Source: Actinomycetes bacterium (GTDB lineage: Bacteria > Actinomycetota > Acidimicrobiia > IMCC26256 > Chersky-534). From it: a DNA stretch of 37,749 nt. Position 1 is the stretch's first letter. Every line of letters begins with the position of its first letter. The stretch is taken from positions 1-37,749 of the forward strand of contig JAODBH010000147.1 of NCBI GenBank assembly GCA_025463865.1, given 5' to 3'. This document shows, piece by piece, positions 1 to 7,646 of the stretch. The translations under genes and the position numbers were made by a program. The notes beneath the pieces were generated by a model. That model saw only the letters and a list, made by a program, of their open reading frames with translations. It had not been told where the DNA came from and did not search any database.

Positions 1-30
1 TGCTCCCGGGACGCACGAAGATCCGGGATG
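1..30. repeat. Right half of a hairpin repeat (copy 0), cut by window edge
   Basis: The first 20 bases read as the right arm and flank of the hairpins at 15121-15167 and 7515-7568: a GACGCACGAAG core followed by a TCCGGG flank. The left arm would lie outside the window. Bases 31-160 before the first gene hold a short CGGGG/CCCCG stem (55-69) and otherwise nothing recognisable. Confidence 0.5.
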
Positions 31-160
31 GTGGTCAGACCCTCAGGCTATTCTCGGGGCTCTACCCCGGACCCGGTCGGCGACCGGTGCAGCCCCACCC
101 GAACGAAGCCGAGCTGATGGTCCCGACCCGCACGTCCAACCCTTTGAGCAGCACGGCCCG

Positions 161-913
161 GTGACGCCCGCCGACGGCATCCTCCTCGGTCTGGCCGGCT
201 TCGCCGCGGGTGGGGTCAACGCCGCGGCCGGTGGCGGAAGCCTGATCACCTTCCCCGCCCTGTTGGCGACAGGTCTGTCGCCGTTGTCGGCGAACGTCAC
301 CAACACGCTTTCGGTCTGGCCGGGCTACGTGGGCGGCACCTTCGGCTACCGCAAGGAGCTCGAGGGCCAGAAGTCGCGGGCCATCTGGCTCGGCGTCGTG
401 GCGGCGATCGGAGCCGTCGGCGGGTCCGTCGCGCTGCTCACGCTGTCGGCGGGTGTCTTCAAGGCGATCGTGCCGGTGCTGCTGCTCGTGTCGTCCGGAC
501 TGCTGCTGGTCCAGCCCCGGCTCGCGGCCCGGCTGAGGAACCAGCCCGCCGAGGCCCGGCAGAACAACCCGGTGCTCGTCATCGCGATGCTCGCCGCGGG
601 CGCATACGGCGCCTACTTCGGCGGCGGTCTCGGCGTGCTGATGCTCGGCGTGCTCGGGGGCCTCGTCCGCGATTCGCTGCAGCGGCTCAACGGCCTGAAG
701 GCGTTGCTCTCGCTCGTGATCAACACCATCGCGGCGATCGCGTTCATCTTCTACGGCCCGATCGACTGGGTGTCGGTCGCGGTCATCGCGCCGGCCAGCC
801 TGCTCGGCGGGTTCGCGGGTGCGTCGCTGATGCGCCGGCTCCCGCCCACGATCCTGCGTGCGGTGGTCGTGACCCTCGGTGTCGTCGTGGCGATCATCCT
901 GATCGTCAAGTAG
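161..913 (+). CDS. TSUP (TauE/SafE) family membrane permease
   Basis: A 250-residue integral membrane protein, the usual size for the TSUP family, which moves sulfite, sulfonates or other small organic anions across the cytoplasmic membrane. The N-terminus carries the glycine/alanine-rich first helix with GGVNAAAGGGSLITFPALL, a family hallmark, and a similar glycine-rich segment (AYFGGGLGVLMLG) opens the second half, reflecting the two-fold repeat. About eight hydrophobic helices are visible. The start is GTG at 161. The gene converges on the SDR gene at 906 and overlaps its 3' end by 8 bp. The substrate cannot be read from sequence. A sulfur role would fit the sulfite reductase and sulfatase elsewhere in the window, but they are far away. 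Confidence 0.88.
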   Translation: MTPADGILLGLAGFAAGGVNAAAGGGSLITFPALLATGLSPLSANVTNTLSVWPGYVGGTFGYRKELEGQKSRAIWLGVVAAIGAVGGSVALLTLSAGVFKAIVPVLLLVSSGLLLVQPRLAARLRNQPAEARQNNPVLVIAMLAAGAYGAYFGGGLGVLMLGVLGGLVRDSLQRLNGLKALLSLVINTIAAIAFIFYGPIDWVSVAVIAPASLLGGFAGASLMRRLPPTILRAVVVTLGVVVAIILIVK

Positions 914-1736
914 CCCGCAGATCGTCGCCGAGCTGGCGGGACGCGTACGCGCCCGACGCCTCGACGAACGCGCCGACGTCCTTGGCCCGGCGGGCGTACG
1001 TCACTTTGAACTCCTCGGGCACATAGATCTCGAACGTGCCCGCCTCGAGCTGATGCCTCACGGCCTCGGCGACATCGGACGCCGGGAGGCCGGTCATGCC
1101 CTCGTGCAACGCGTCGGGCTCGACGTCGTTGACCGTGATCAGCCCCGGATAGACGTTGTGCACGGTGACTCCGGTGCCCCACAGATCGGCGGCCGCGCTC
1201 TCGAAGAACGCGGTCAGCGCGGCCTTGGTGGCCCCGTACGTGCCCTGGGTCGGCGGCGACACCCGGGCCGCGACCGACGAGACGTTGAGGATCTGCCCCG
1301 ATCCCCGGGCCACCATCGCGGGGATGAACGCCAGCGACAGCCGGACCGGCGAGAGGTAGTTGAGCCGCATCAGCGACTCGACCTCGTCGAACGTGATCCG
1401 CGGGAGTGGCACCGAGGTCGCCACCCCCGCGTTGTTGACGAGCACGTCGGGCAGGCCGAAGTCGGCTTCGACCGTGCGCGCGAACGACTCGATCCCGTCG
1501 AGGTCGTCGAGGTCGACGGTCCAGGCCCGGCTGTCGGGTGACCACGCCCGGCACTCCTCGAGCACCGCGTCGAGCAGCGCGGTCCGACGCGCGCAGATCC
1601 CGACGACCGCGCCGGCGCCGGCGAGATCACGAGCGATCGCGGCACCGATCCCCGACGAGCCGCCCGTGATCAGGACCCGCTTCCCTTCGACGCTGCTCAC
1701 CCGTTCCCCTTCCGTCGCCCTCGCCGACGCCGTCAT
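906..1736 (-). CDS. SDR family NAD(P)-dependent oxidoreductase
   Basis: A classical short-chain dehydrogenase. It has the glycine-rich TGGSSGIG cofactor motif near the N-terminus, an NNAG motif, the catalytic serine in NVSSVAARVS and the YGATK active-site Tyr/Lys pair. It should oxidise or reduce a carbonyl/alcohol with NAD(P)(H); the substrate is unknown. The frame opens with an ATG at 1736, but a GTG at 1700 (protein starting VSSVEGKRVLITGG) sits behind a GGGGAACGG stretch and would remove 12 residues with no homology to the fold, so either start is possible. It lies 37 bp downstream of the siderophore-interacting protein gene on the same strand and is probably the last gene of the 6396-906 transcription unit. 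Confidence 0.9.
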   Translation of the reverse strand: MTASARATEGERVSSVEGKRVLITGGSSGIGAAIARDLAGAGAVVGICARRTALLDAVLEECRAWSPDSRAWTVDLDDLDGIESFARTVEADFGLPDVLVNNAGVATSVPLPRITFDEVESLMRLNYLSPVRLSLAFIPAMVARGSGQILNVSSVAARVSPPTQGTYGATKAALTAFFESAAADLWGTGVTVHNVYPGLITVNDVEPDALHEGMTGLPASDVAEAVRHQLEAGTFEIYVPEEFKVTYARRAKDVGAFVEASGAYASRQLGDDLRAT

Positions 1737-1773
1737 GTGTACCTCGCACGGACCTCGACTGCGTCCGCAACCA

Positions 1774-2574
1774 TCAGGCGTCGGCGGCCGGCTCGCCGTG
1801 GGTCGCGTTCGGACGCCCGACGCTCCAGTAGCCCTTGGCCGACATGCGATCGGGGGCGAAGCCGCGCGCCGCGAGCGTCGCCTTCAAGGCCTTCACCGTC
1901 TGGAGCTCGCCGTTGAGGTACGCGTACCCGGCTCCGGGCGGCAGCTCGGCGACGGCGAGGGCGTCATGCAGCAGGGTGGTGGTGCCGGGCTCGGCGTCGC
2001 CGCGGTGCAACCACCGCAGCCGGAGATCGGCGACCACCGCGCCGGTGGGCTGCTCGTCGAGCGGGCCGTCGACCTCGAGGAATGCGAGCGCCGGAACCCC
2101 GGCGTCGAGCGCCTCGACCATCGCGAACGTCGCCGGGATGGCCGACTCGTCGCCCGCGAACAGATGCCAGTCGACCTCGGGCTCGAGCACCACCTTCCCG
2201 CGCGGGCCGACGGCCTCGATCTCCGCACCGGGCTCGGCGCCCGCGGCCCAACGGGCGGCCGGACCGTCACCGTGGATCACGAAGTCGACGTCGACGACCA
2301 CCCGGGCGCGGTCGAAGCGCCGGATCGTGTAGCGACGTCGCACCGGCTCCGCCGCGGTAGGGATGAGGAACATCAGGTCCTGGCCCGCGACGTACCCGAA
2401 CCGGGCGAGGTCGGGGCCGGTGAACGACAGCCGGCGCACGCGCGGCGCGATCTCCGTCGCCTCCACCACCCGCAACGCCCAGGTCTCGGGCTGCGGGAGC
2501 CCGGGCGCCGACGGCGGGAGCCGCGGGCCGTCGCGACGGTTGGCGCCGGGCTCGTTCGGATTCCGATCGCTCAT
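1774..2574 (-). CDS. Siderophore-interacting protein (FAD ferric-siderophore reductase family)
   Basis: A 266-residue flavoprotein of the SIP/ViuB family, which reduces ferric siderophores in the cytoplasm to release iron. Visible signatures are the FAD-binding RRYTIR motif, DFVIHGDGPAARWA, the GDESAIPA motif of the nucleotide-binding half, and the C-terminal KGYWSVGRPNATHGE block. Its ATG overlaps the TGA of the ABC permease upstream (ATGA, 2571-2574), so translation is probably coupled to the transporter. No siderophore synthesis or TonB/SBP-type uptake gene is present, and the adjacent ABC-2 pair looks like an exporter, so an iron role is a family-level inference only. Confidence 0.9.
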   Translation of the reverse strand: MSDRNPNEPGANRRDGPRLPPSAPGLPQPETWALRVVEATEIAPRVRRLSFTGPDLARFGYVAGQDLMFLIPTAAEPVRRRYTIRRFDRARVVVDVDFVIHGDGPAARWAAGAEPGAEIEAVGPRGKVVLEPEVDWHLFAGDESAIPATFAMVEALDAGVPALAFLEVDGPLDEQPTGAVVADLRLRWLHRGDAEPGTTTLLHDALAVAELPPGAGYAYLNGELQTVKALKATLAARGFAPDRMSAKGYWSVGRPNATHGEPAADA

Positions 2575-3395
2575 GCGTCCCGCTTCATGAGGGGAATGGT
2601 GGCGAGAACGAGCGCGCCGACGACCCAGGCGAGGAACACGAGGCCGCCGGTGAGGGGCGACAGCTGATCACTGCGCCGGTGCACCACCGACAACATGCTC
2701 TGCCCGGCGTCGCCGGGCGCGTACTTCGCGAGGTGGTTCAGCCAGTCGAGCGGGATCACGTTCAGGATGATCGGCACGACGAAGATGACCCCGAACAGCG
2801 CGGTGATGGCCCCGGCCGTGCGTCGCAGCATGGTGCCGAGCGCAAGTCCGAGCAGTCCGATGCCGGTCAGGTAGAGCGGGGCACCGATCACGGCCCGGAG
2901 CACTCCCGGGTCGCCGAGGCTCGTGGCGGCAGGTGAGCCCATGAGGGCCTGGGCCGAGAAGAACGCGATGAACGCGGCGACCGCCGTGACGACGAAGACC
3001 GCGACGCCGAACGTGATGATCTTGGCGGCGAGCAGCATCCGGCGGCGGGGAACCGCGGCGAGGCTCGTGCGGATCATGCCGGTCGAGTACTCGGAGCTGA
3101 TGACCAGCACGCCGAGCACGCCGGTGGCGAGCTGGGCGAGGAAGATGCCGCTCAGGCTCGCCTGGGTGGGATCGAAGTCGCGGCCGGGCGCCTTGGAGTC
3201 GACGACCGCACCGAGCAGGATGCCGAACCCGATCACGAAGAAGACCGCAACCAACAACGTCCACATCGTGGAGCGCACCGACCGCAACTTGGTGAGCTCG
3301 GAGCGGAGCACGTTGGCGAAGCTGCGTCCGGTCGGCCGGGGTGGCACCTGCTCGCGGCCGGCGGTTGCGGGCCGGGTCGCCTCTGACGCGGTCAT
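2571..3395 (-). CDS. ABC-2 type transporter permease
   Basis: A 274-residue permease with a long polar N-terminus (about 25 residues), then SFANVLRSELTKLRSVRSTMW, the typical amphipathic entry helix of ABC-2 permeases, and six hydrophobic segments. The MIRTSLAAVPRRRMLLAAK segment after the second helix is characteristic of actinobacterial ABC-2 permeases. Its ATG overlaps the stop of the ATPase gene (ATGA at 3392-3395), so the two are translationally coupled and should form one complex. The exported substrate is unknown. Confidence 0.9.
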   Translation of the reverse strand: MTASEATRPATAGREQVPPRPTGRSFANVLRSELTKLRSVRSTMWTLLVAVFFVIGFGILLGAVVDSKAPGRDFDPTQASLSGIFLAQLATGVLGVLVISSEYSTGMIRTSLAAVPRRRMLLAAKIITFGVAVFVVTAVAAFIAFFSAQALMGSPAATSLGDPGVLRAVIGAPLYLTGIGLLGLALGTMLRRTAGAITALFGVIFVVPIILNVIPLDWLNHLAKYAPGDAGQSMLSVVHRRSDQLSPLTGGLVFLAWVVGALVLATIPLMKRDA

Positions 3396-4315
3396 TGCGC
3401 CGCTCCCGGGAACGCGCCCGTGGTGTATTCGGTCTGGTCCTTGGTCAGCTCGAAGAACGCCTCCTCGAGGGTCGGCGCCTTCGGCGTGAGCTCGTGCAGC
3501 GGAATGCCATGAGCGGCCGCGAGGTCGCCGACGCCCGCCGCGTCGAGGTCGGTGACGTCGAGCACGCCGGCGTCACCCCGCACGACGATCGCCTGTCGAG
3601 CCCCGAGCAGCACGGCGAGCTCGTCGGCCCGGGGCGACACGACCCGTACCGACGCGCCCTTGGCCGACGACGTGAGCTCGGAGACGGTGGTGTCGGCGAT
3701 GAGCTTGCCCTTGCCGATGACGATGAGGCGATCCGCGGTGAGCGCCATCTCGCTCATGAGGTGACTCGACACGAAGACGGTCCGGCCCTGCGACGCGAGC
3801 CACTTGAGCAGGTTGCGGATCCAGAGGATGCCCTCGGGGTCGAGGCCGTTGACCGGCTCGTCGAACATGAGGATCTCGGGGTCGCCGAGCAGCGCCGCCG
3901 CGATGCCGAGCCGTTGTCCCATTCCCAGCGAGAACTTGCCGACCCGCTTCTTCGCGACGTCGGTGAGGCCGACCAACCCCAAGACCTCGTCGACCCGCGA
4001 TTTCTGGATGCCGTTGCTCTGCGCGAGGCACAGCAGATGGTCGGACGCGCGGCGGCCGGGGTGCACCGCCTTGGCGTCGATGAGCGCGCCGACCTCGAAG
4101 AGCGGGTGCGACACCTCGGTGAACGGCTTGCCGTCGACCGTGACCGAACCCGCGGTGGGGTGATCGAGCCCGAGGATCATGCGCATCGTGGTCGACTTGC
4201 CCGCGCCGTTGGGCCCGAGGAAGCCGGTGACGTGACCGGGACGGACCTCGAAGCTGAGGTCGTCGACCGCGAGTTGGGAGCCGAAGCGCTTGCTGAGCCC
4301 GCGGGCTTCGATCAC
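3392..4315 (-). CDS. ABC-2 transporter ATP-binding protein
   Basis: A 307-residue ATPase. Walker A is GPNGAGKST, the signature region is SLGMGQRLGIAAALLGDP, Walker B is ILMFDEPVNGLDPEG, and the H-loop is SSHLMSEM. The C-terminal 80 residues are the accessory domain common in ABC-2/bacitracin-type ATPases. The frame stays open far upstream into the aldo-keto reductase gene. The real start is the GTG at 4315-4313, because homology begins at VIEARGLSKRFG and this GTG overlaps the TGA of the upstream gene (GTGA). It pairs with the permease at 2571-3395. Confidence 0.92.
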   Translation of the reverse strand: MIEARGLSKRFGSQLAVDDLSFEVRPGHVTGFLGPNGAGKSTTMRMILGLDHPTAGSVTVDGKPFTEVSHPLFEVGALIDAKAVHPGRRASDHLLCLAQSNGIQKSRVDEVLGLVGLTDVAKKRVGKFSLGMGQRLGIAAALLGDPEILMFDEPVNGLDPEGILWIRNLLKWLASQGRTVFVSSHLMSEMALTADRLIVIGKGKLIADTTVSELTSSAKGASVRVVSPRADELAVLLGARQAIVVRGDAGVLDVTDLDAAGVGDLAAAHGIPLHELTPKAPTLEEAFFELTKDQTEYTTGAFPGAAQ

Positions 4316-5364
4316 TGAGCGATCTCCCGCTTCTCGAGCGGGAGCCGCCGCCGGGTCACGTCGGTGATGTCGATCGGCGCGTAGGGGTTGTCGGCCACGG
4401 TGGCGTTGGTTCCGGGCGGGACCACCTGGTCGATGCGGTCCAGGGTGGCGTCGTCGAGCGCCACCGACACGCCCTCGAGCAGGTCGACGGTCTGCTCGAA
4501 CGTCCGGGGCCCGATGATCGCGGAGGTGACGGCGGGGTGGCTGAGCACGAACGCCATCGCGAGGTGGGTGAGCGAGACCCCGGCCTGGTCCGCGATCTCG
4601 ACGAGCTGCTCCACCAGGTCGAGCCGGTGCGCGTTGGCGGGCGTCTCCGGGTCGAAGCTCTCCGGGCGCAGTCGGGCCCGGCCGCTGGAGGTGTCGACGG
4701 GCTGTCCCTTGCGGTACTTGCCCGAGAGCCAGCCGCCGCTCAACGGGCTCCAGACGATCGCGCCCATGCCGTAGCGCGCGCAGGTGGGGAGCACCGATGC
4801 CTCGATGCCGCGGACGAGGATCGAGTACGGCGGCTGGTCGCAGCGGAAGCGCTCGTAGCCGCGGCGCACCGCGGCCCACTGCCCTTCGACCATCTCCTCG
4901 GCGGGGAACGTCGACTGCCCGATCGCCCGGACCTTGCCCGCGTGGACGAGATCGCTGAGCGCGCCGAGCGTCTCCTCGATGTCCGTGTCAGGGTCGGGCC
5001 GGTGGATCTGGTAGAGGTCGATGTAGTCGGTCTGCAGGCGGCGCAGGCTGTTCTCCACCTCTTCGATGATCCAGCGCCGCGAGTTTCCGGCGTGGAGGGG
5101 GTTGCTGCCCATCTGCCCGTGCACCTTGGTCGCGAGCACGACGTCGTCGCGCTTGCCCTTGAGCGCCTTGCCGACGATCTCCTCCGACTCACCCTGCGAG
5201 TACACGTCGGCGGTGTCGATGAAGTTGATGCCGTGGTCGAGTGAGTAGTCGACGATGCGGGCGCAGTCGTCGTGGTCGCGGTTGCCCCACAGGCCGAACA
5301 TCATGGCGCCGAGGCAATAGGGGCTCACCTTGATGCCGGTGCCACCCAGGGTGCGGAGTTTCAT
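4312..5364 (-). CDS. Aldo/keto reductase (first of three)
   Basis: A 350-residue NADPH-dependent aldo/keto reductase with a TIM-barrel sequence. The catalytic tetrad is visible as D50 and Y55 (INFIDTADVYSQG), K80 (VLATK) and H121 (LYQIHRPD). The C-terminal SAIIGPRTFEQ block is the NADP-binding segment of the voltage-channel-beta/YhdN-like branch. The ATG at 5364 follows a GAGGAGC ribosome site. The gene lies 36 bp after the Gfo/Idh/MocA gene and overlaps the ABC ATPase start by 4 bp, so it is in the middle of a co-transcribed run. Substrate unknown; sugars or aromatic aldehydes are common for the family. Confidence 0.93.
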   Translation of the reverse strand: MKLRTLGGTGIKVSPYCLGAMMFGLWGNRDHDDCARIVDYSLDHGINFIDTADVYSQGESEEIVGKALKGKRDDVVLATKVHGQMGSNPLHAGNSRRWIIEEVENSLRRLQTDYIDLYQIHRPDPDTDIEETLGALSDLVHAGKVRAIGQSTFPAEEMVEGQWAAVRRGYERFRCDQPPYSILVRGIEASVLPTCARYGMGAIVWSPLSGGWLSGKYRKGQPVDTSSGRARLRPESFDPETPANAHRLDLVEQLVEIADQAGVSLTHLAMAFVLSHPAVTSAIIGPRTFEQTVDLLEGVSVALDDATLDRIDQVVPPGTNATVADNPYAPIDITDVTRRRLPLEKREIAQ

Positions 5365-5400
5365 GCGGTGCTCCTCGAATCGGTCGCGAATGGGCTGGGA

Positions 5401-6396
5401 TCAGGTGCCGCGCGGCTTCATGCCCGCGGCGATGTAGGCGGCGTCGATGACCGTCATGTTGGCGATCGAGTCGGCCGGCGGCGTGAGGATCGGCGCACGC
5501 TCGCGCACCGCGGCGCAGAAGGCCTCGAGCTGGTACTCGTAGGTCGGCCGCTTCGCCGCACGCTCGCGGCGCTTGGTGCCGTTCGCCTTCACGGTCAGGC
5601 GGCCGAACATGTGCGGCGCGATCGGGTTGCGGACCCGCATCTCGCCCCGGTCGCCGCGCACCCGGGCCTCGACGTGCAGGAGCGAGGTCGACCACATCGA
5701 GCAGTTGATGCGACCGGTGGCGCCACTCGGGAACGTGACGTCGACCTTCATCGCCCGGTCGACGTCGGGACCGCGGCGCTTGGCCGTCGCGCCGGTCACC
5801 GTCGGCTCCCCGCCTGCGAGCAGTCGGGCGATGTGGGTCGCGTAACAGCCGGCGTCCATCATCGCCCCACCGCCCAGGTCGTAGCGGTAGCGGATGTCGT
5901 TGAACCGGAACAACGGGAAGGAGACCCACGTCTCGACGTGCTCGACCCTACCGAGCTCGGTACCCGCGGCGACGGCGCGCATCTGCTCCGCGAACGGGTG
6001 ATAGCGGTAGTGGAACGCCTCCATCACCACGAGCTCGGGCTTCGCCGCCGCGGCCTCGGCGACCATGCGCGCCTCGGCGGCGTTGTTGGTGAACGGCTTC
6101 TCGCACAGCACGTGCTTGCCCGCCGCGATCGCAGCCAGGGTCCATTCGGCGTGGAGCCCGTTGGGCAACGGGTTGTAGATGGCGTCGATGTCGGGCGACT
6201 CGATCAGGGCTTCGTAGCTGTCGAACACCTGCGGGATCCCGTGCTTGGACGCGAACTCCGTGGCGCGGGCCCGGTCGCGGGCCGCGACGCCGACGACCGT
6301 CGCCCCCTCGATGCGCCTCGCCGGCTTGGTGAGCGCCACGGGCGTGATGCGCGCGGCACCGAGCGTGCCGATGCGGACCGGGTCGCCTGCGGTCAA
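5401..6396 (-). CDS. Gfo/Idh/MocA family oxidoreductase
   Basis: A 331-residue NAD(P)-dependent sugar or polyol dehydrogenase. It has an N-terminal Rossmann fold (RIGTLGAARI, residues 8-17), the diagnostic EKP motif at 99-101 (CEKPFTNNAAEA) and a MDAGCYATH segment carrying the catalytic Asp/His of the C-terminal domain. The start is a TTG at 6396-6394, chosen because the Rossmann fold begins eight residues later and a GAGGAG site (6403-6408) lies 6 nt upstream. It is the first gene of the run that continues through aldo-keto reductase, ABC-2 transporter, SIP and SDR. It diverges from the aldo-keto reductase at 6514. Confidence 0.9.
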   Translation of the reverse strand: MTAGDPVRIGTLGAARITPVALTKPARRIEGATVVGVAARDRARATEFASKHGIPQVFDSYEALIESPDIDAIYNPLPNGLHAEWTLAAIAAGKHVLCEKPFTNNAAEARMVAEAAAAKPELVVMEAFHYRYHPFAEQMRAVAAGTELGRVEHVETWVSFPLFRFNDIRYRYDLGGGAMMDAGCYATHIARLLAGGEPTVTGATAKRRGPDVDRAMKVDVTFPSGATGRINCSMWSTSLLHVEARVRGDRGEMRVRNPIAPHMFGRLTVKANGTKRRERAAKRPTYEYQLEAFCAAVRERAPILTPPADSIANMTVIDAAYIAAGMKPRGT

Positions 6397-6402
6397 CGCG
6401 GT

Positions 6403-6408
6403 CTCCTC
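6403..6408 (-). promoter_or_regulatory. Ribosome-binding site deciding the TTG start at 6396
   Basis: GAGGAG on the minus strand, 6 nt before the TTG codon. It supports a TTG start where no ATG or GTG is near the beginning of the Rossmann fold. Confidence 0.6.
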
Positions 6409-6434
6409 ACGGTAGGACGGACGCTTTCCGGTAC

Positions 6435-6450
6435 CTGACGCACTCGTCAG
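6435..6450. promoter_or_regulatory. 16-bp palindrome, likely operator between divergent genes
   Basis: CTGACG (6435-6440), 4 bp, then CGTCAG (6445-6450): a perfect inverted repeat in the 117-bp region between the divergent Gfo/Idh/MocA (minus) and aldo-keto reductase (plus) genes. It has the TGAC-N6-GTCA form often bound by TetR-type dimers. The regulator is not in the window. Confidence 0.5.
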
Positions 6451-6513
6451 GCCGACGCCCCGCAGCCTAGGTTCAGGGACCGCATCCGAACGCCCCGATC
6501 GAGGAGCTATTTC

Positions 6514-7500
6514 GTGGAACTACGCCCATTTGGACGCACCGGGGTCAAAGTCTCCGAGCTGTGTCTCGGCACGATGACCTTCGGCAACGAGGCCGACGAG
6601 GCCACCAGCAAGGCGATGGTCGACCGCTTCCTCGACGCGGGCGGCAACTTCGTCGACACCGCCGACGTCTACAGCCACGGGCTCTCCGAGGAGATCACCG
6701 GTCGCGCGCTGAAGGGCCGTCGGGACGAGGTCATCCTCGCCACCAAGGTCCGCTTCCGGATGGGCCCGGGCCCGAACGACATCGGCTTGTCGCGCAAGCA
6801 CATCGAGATCGGGATCGAAGCATCCCTCCGCCGACTCGGCACCGACTACGTCGACCTCTACCAGGTCCACTGCTGGGACCCCCGCACCCCGCTCGAAGAG
6901 TCGCTCTCCACGCTCAACGACCTCGTGCGCGAGGGCAAGGTCCGATACATCGGCTGCAGCAACTTCGCCGCGTGGCAGCTCGCCAAGGCGCTGGGGATCT
7001 CGGCGCTCCGCGAATGGGAGCCGTTCGTCTCGCTCCAGCCCGAGTACTCGCTGATCACCCGCGACATCGAGCGCGAGCTCCTGCCGCTGTGCCTCGACGC
7101 CGGCCTCGCCGTCCTTCCTTGGAGCCCGCTCGCGGGCGGGATCCTGACCGGCAAGTACACGCGCGACGCGCCGTTGGAGTCGGGCACCCGAGGTGGGGAC
7201 ACCGAGAACGAAATCACCTTCACCTACCGGCTCGACGACCGGGCCTGGAAGGTGGTCGAAGCGGTGGTCGAGGTGGCCGAGAAGGCGGGCAAGACGCCGG
7301 CCCAGGTGGCGCTCAACTGGGTGCTGCACCGGCCGGGCGTCACCGCGCCGATCATCGGGGCCCGCAACCTCGAGCAGCTGAACGCCAACATCGACGCCAC
7401 CGGCTGGGAGCTCGACCCCGAGCTCGGCAAGTCGCTCACTTGGGCCAGCGCGTTCCGCAAGGGCTACCCGTACGAGTTCATCGAGTACGCCGACGCCTGA
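6514..7500 (+). CDS. Aldo/keto reductase (second of three)
   Basis: A 328-residue aldo/keto reductase with tetrad D48, Y53 ([11 protein letters not shown]), K78 (ILATK) and H119 (LYQVHCWDP). The C-terminal [15 protein letters not shown] segment is the NADP phosphate-binding region. The start is GTG at 6514 behind GAGGAG (6501-6506). It is transcribed away from the Gfo/Idh/MocA operon and shares its upstream palindrome, so both units may answer to one regulator. A long hairpin begins 15 nt after its stop. It resembles the 4312 gene product but the two are clearly diverged, not a recent duplication. Confidence 0.93.
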   Translation: MELRPFGRTGVKVSELCLGTMTFGNEADEATSKAMVDRFLDAGGNFVDTADVYSHGLSEEITGRALKGRRDEVILATKVRFRMGPGPNDIGLSRKHIEIGIEASLRRLGTDYVDLYQVHCWDPRTPLEESLSTLNDLVREGKVRYIGCSNFAAWQLAKALGISALREWEPFVSLQPEYSLITRDIERELLPLCLDAGLAVLPWSPLAGGILTGKYTRDAPLESGTRGGDTENEITFTYRLDDRAWKVVEAVVEVAEKAGKTPAQVALNWVLHRPGVTAPIIGARNLEQLNANIDATGWELDPELGKSLTWASAFRKGYPYEFIEYADA

Positions 7501-7514
7501 CCCTTTCGCCCCAT

Positions 7515-7568
7515 ACCTCCGTGCGTCGCTCACCTACCGAATAGGTAGCTGAGCGACGCACGGGAGGT
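7515..7568. terminator. Long hairpin 15 nt after stop codon (hairpin family copy 2)
   Basis: Arms 7515-7538 and 7544-7568 form a stem of about 24 pairs with one C-C mismatch (7533/7549), one bulged G (7564) and a 5-nt loop (GAATA). There is no T-tract, so this would be a hairpin-only terminator. The core GTGCGTC/GACGCAC and the downstream flank match the hairpin at 15121-15167. Confidence 0.6.
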
Positions 7569-7634
7569 TCGGGGCGCACCTGACCGCGCTCGCCGCGTGC
7601 AGCGCAGGTCCGGCCACGGCGTCGGAGGGTCGGA

Positions 7635-7640
7635 TATGGT
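7635..7640 (+). promoter_or_regulatory. -10 hexamer of a leaderless promoter (TATGGT)
   Basis: TATGGT followed by exactly 6 nt and the GTG at 7647, with no ribosome-binding site; transcription would start at the start codon. No convincing -35 is seen. Confidence 0.5.
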
Positions 7641-7646
7641 CCCGCG

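Noticed and set aside
4316-4879. N-terminal extension of the ABC ATPase upstream of its GTG
   Set aside because: The extra 188 residues are the out-of-frame reading of the aldo-keto reductase gene; homology begins exactly at the GTG that overlaps its stop.
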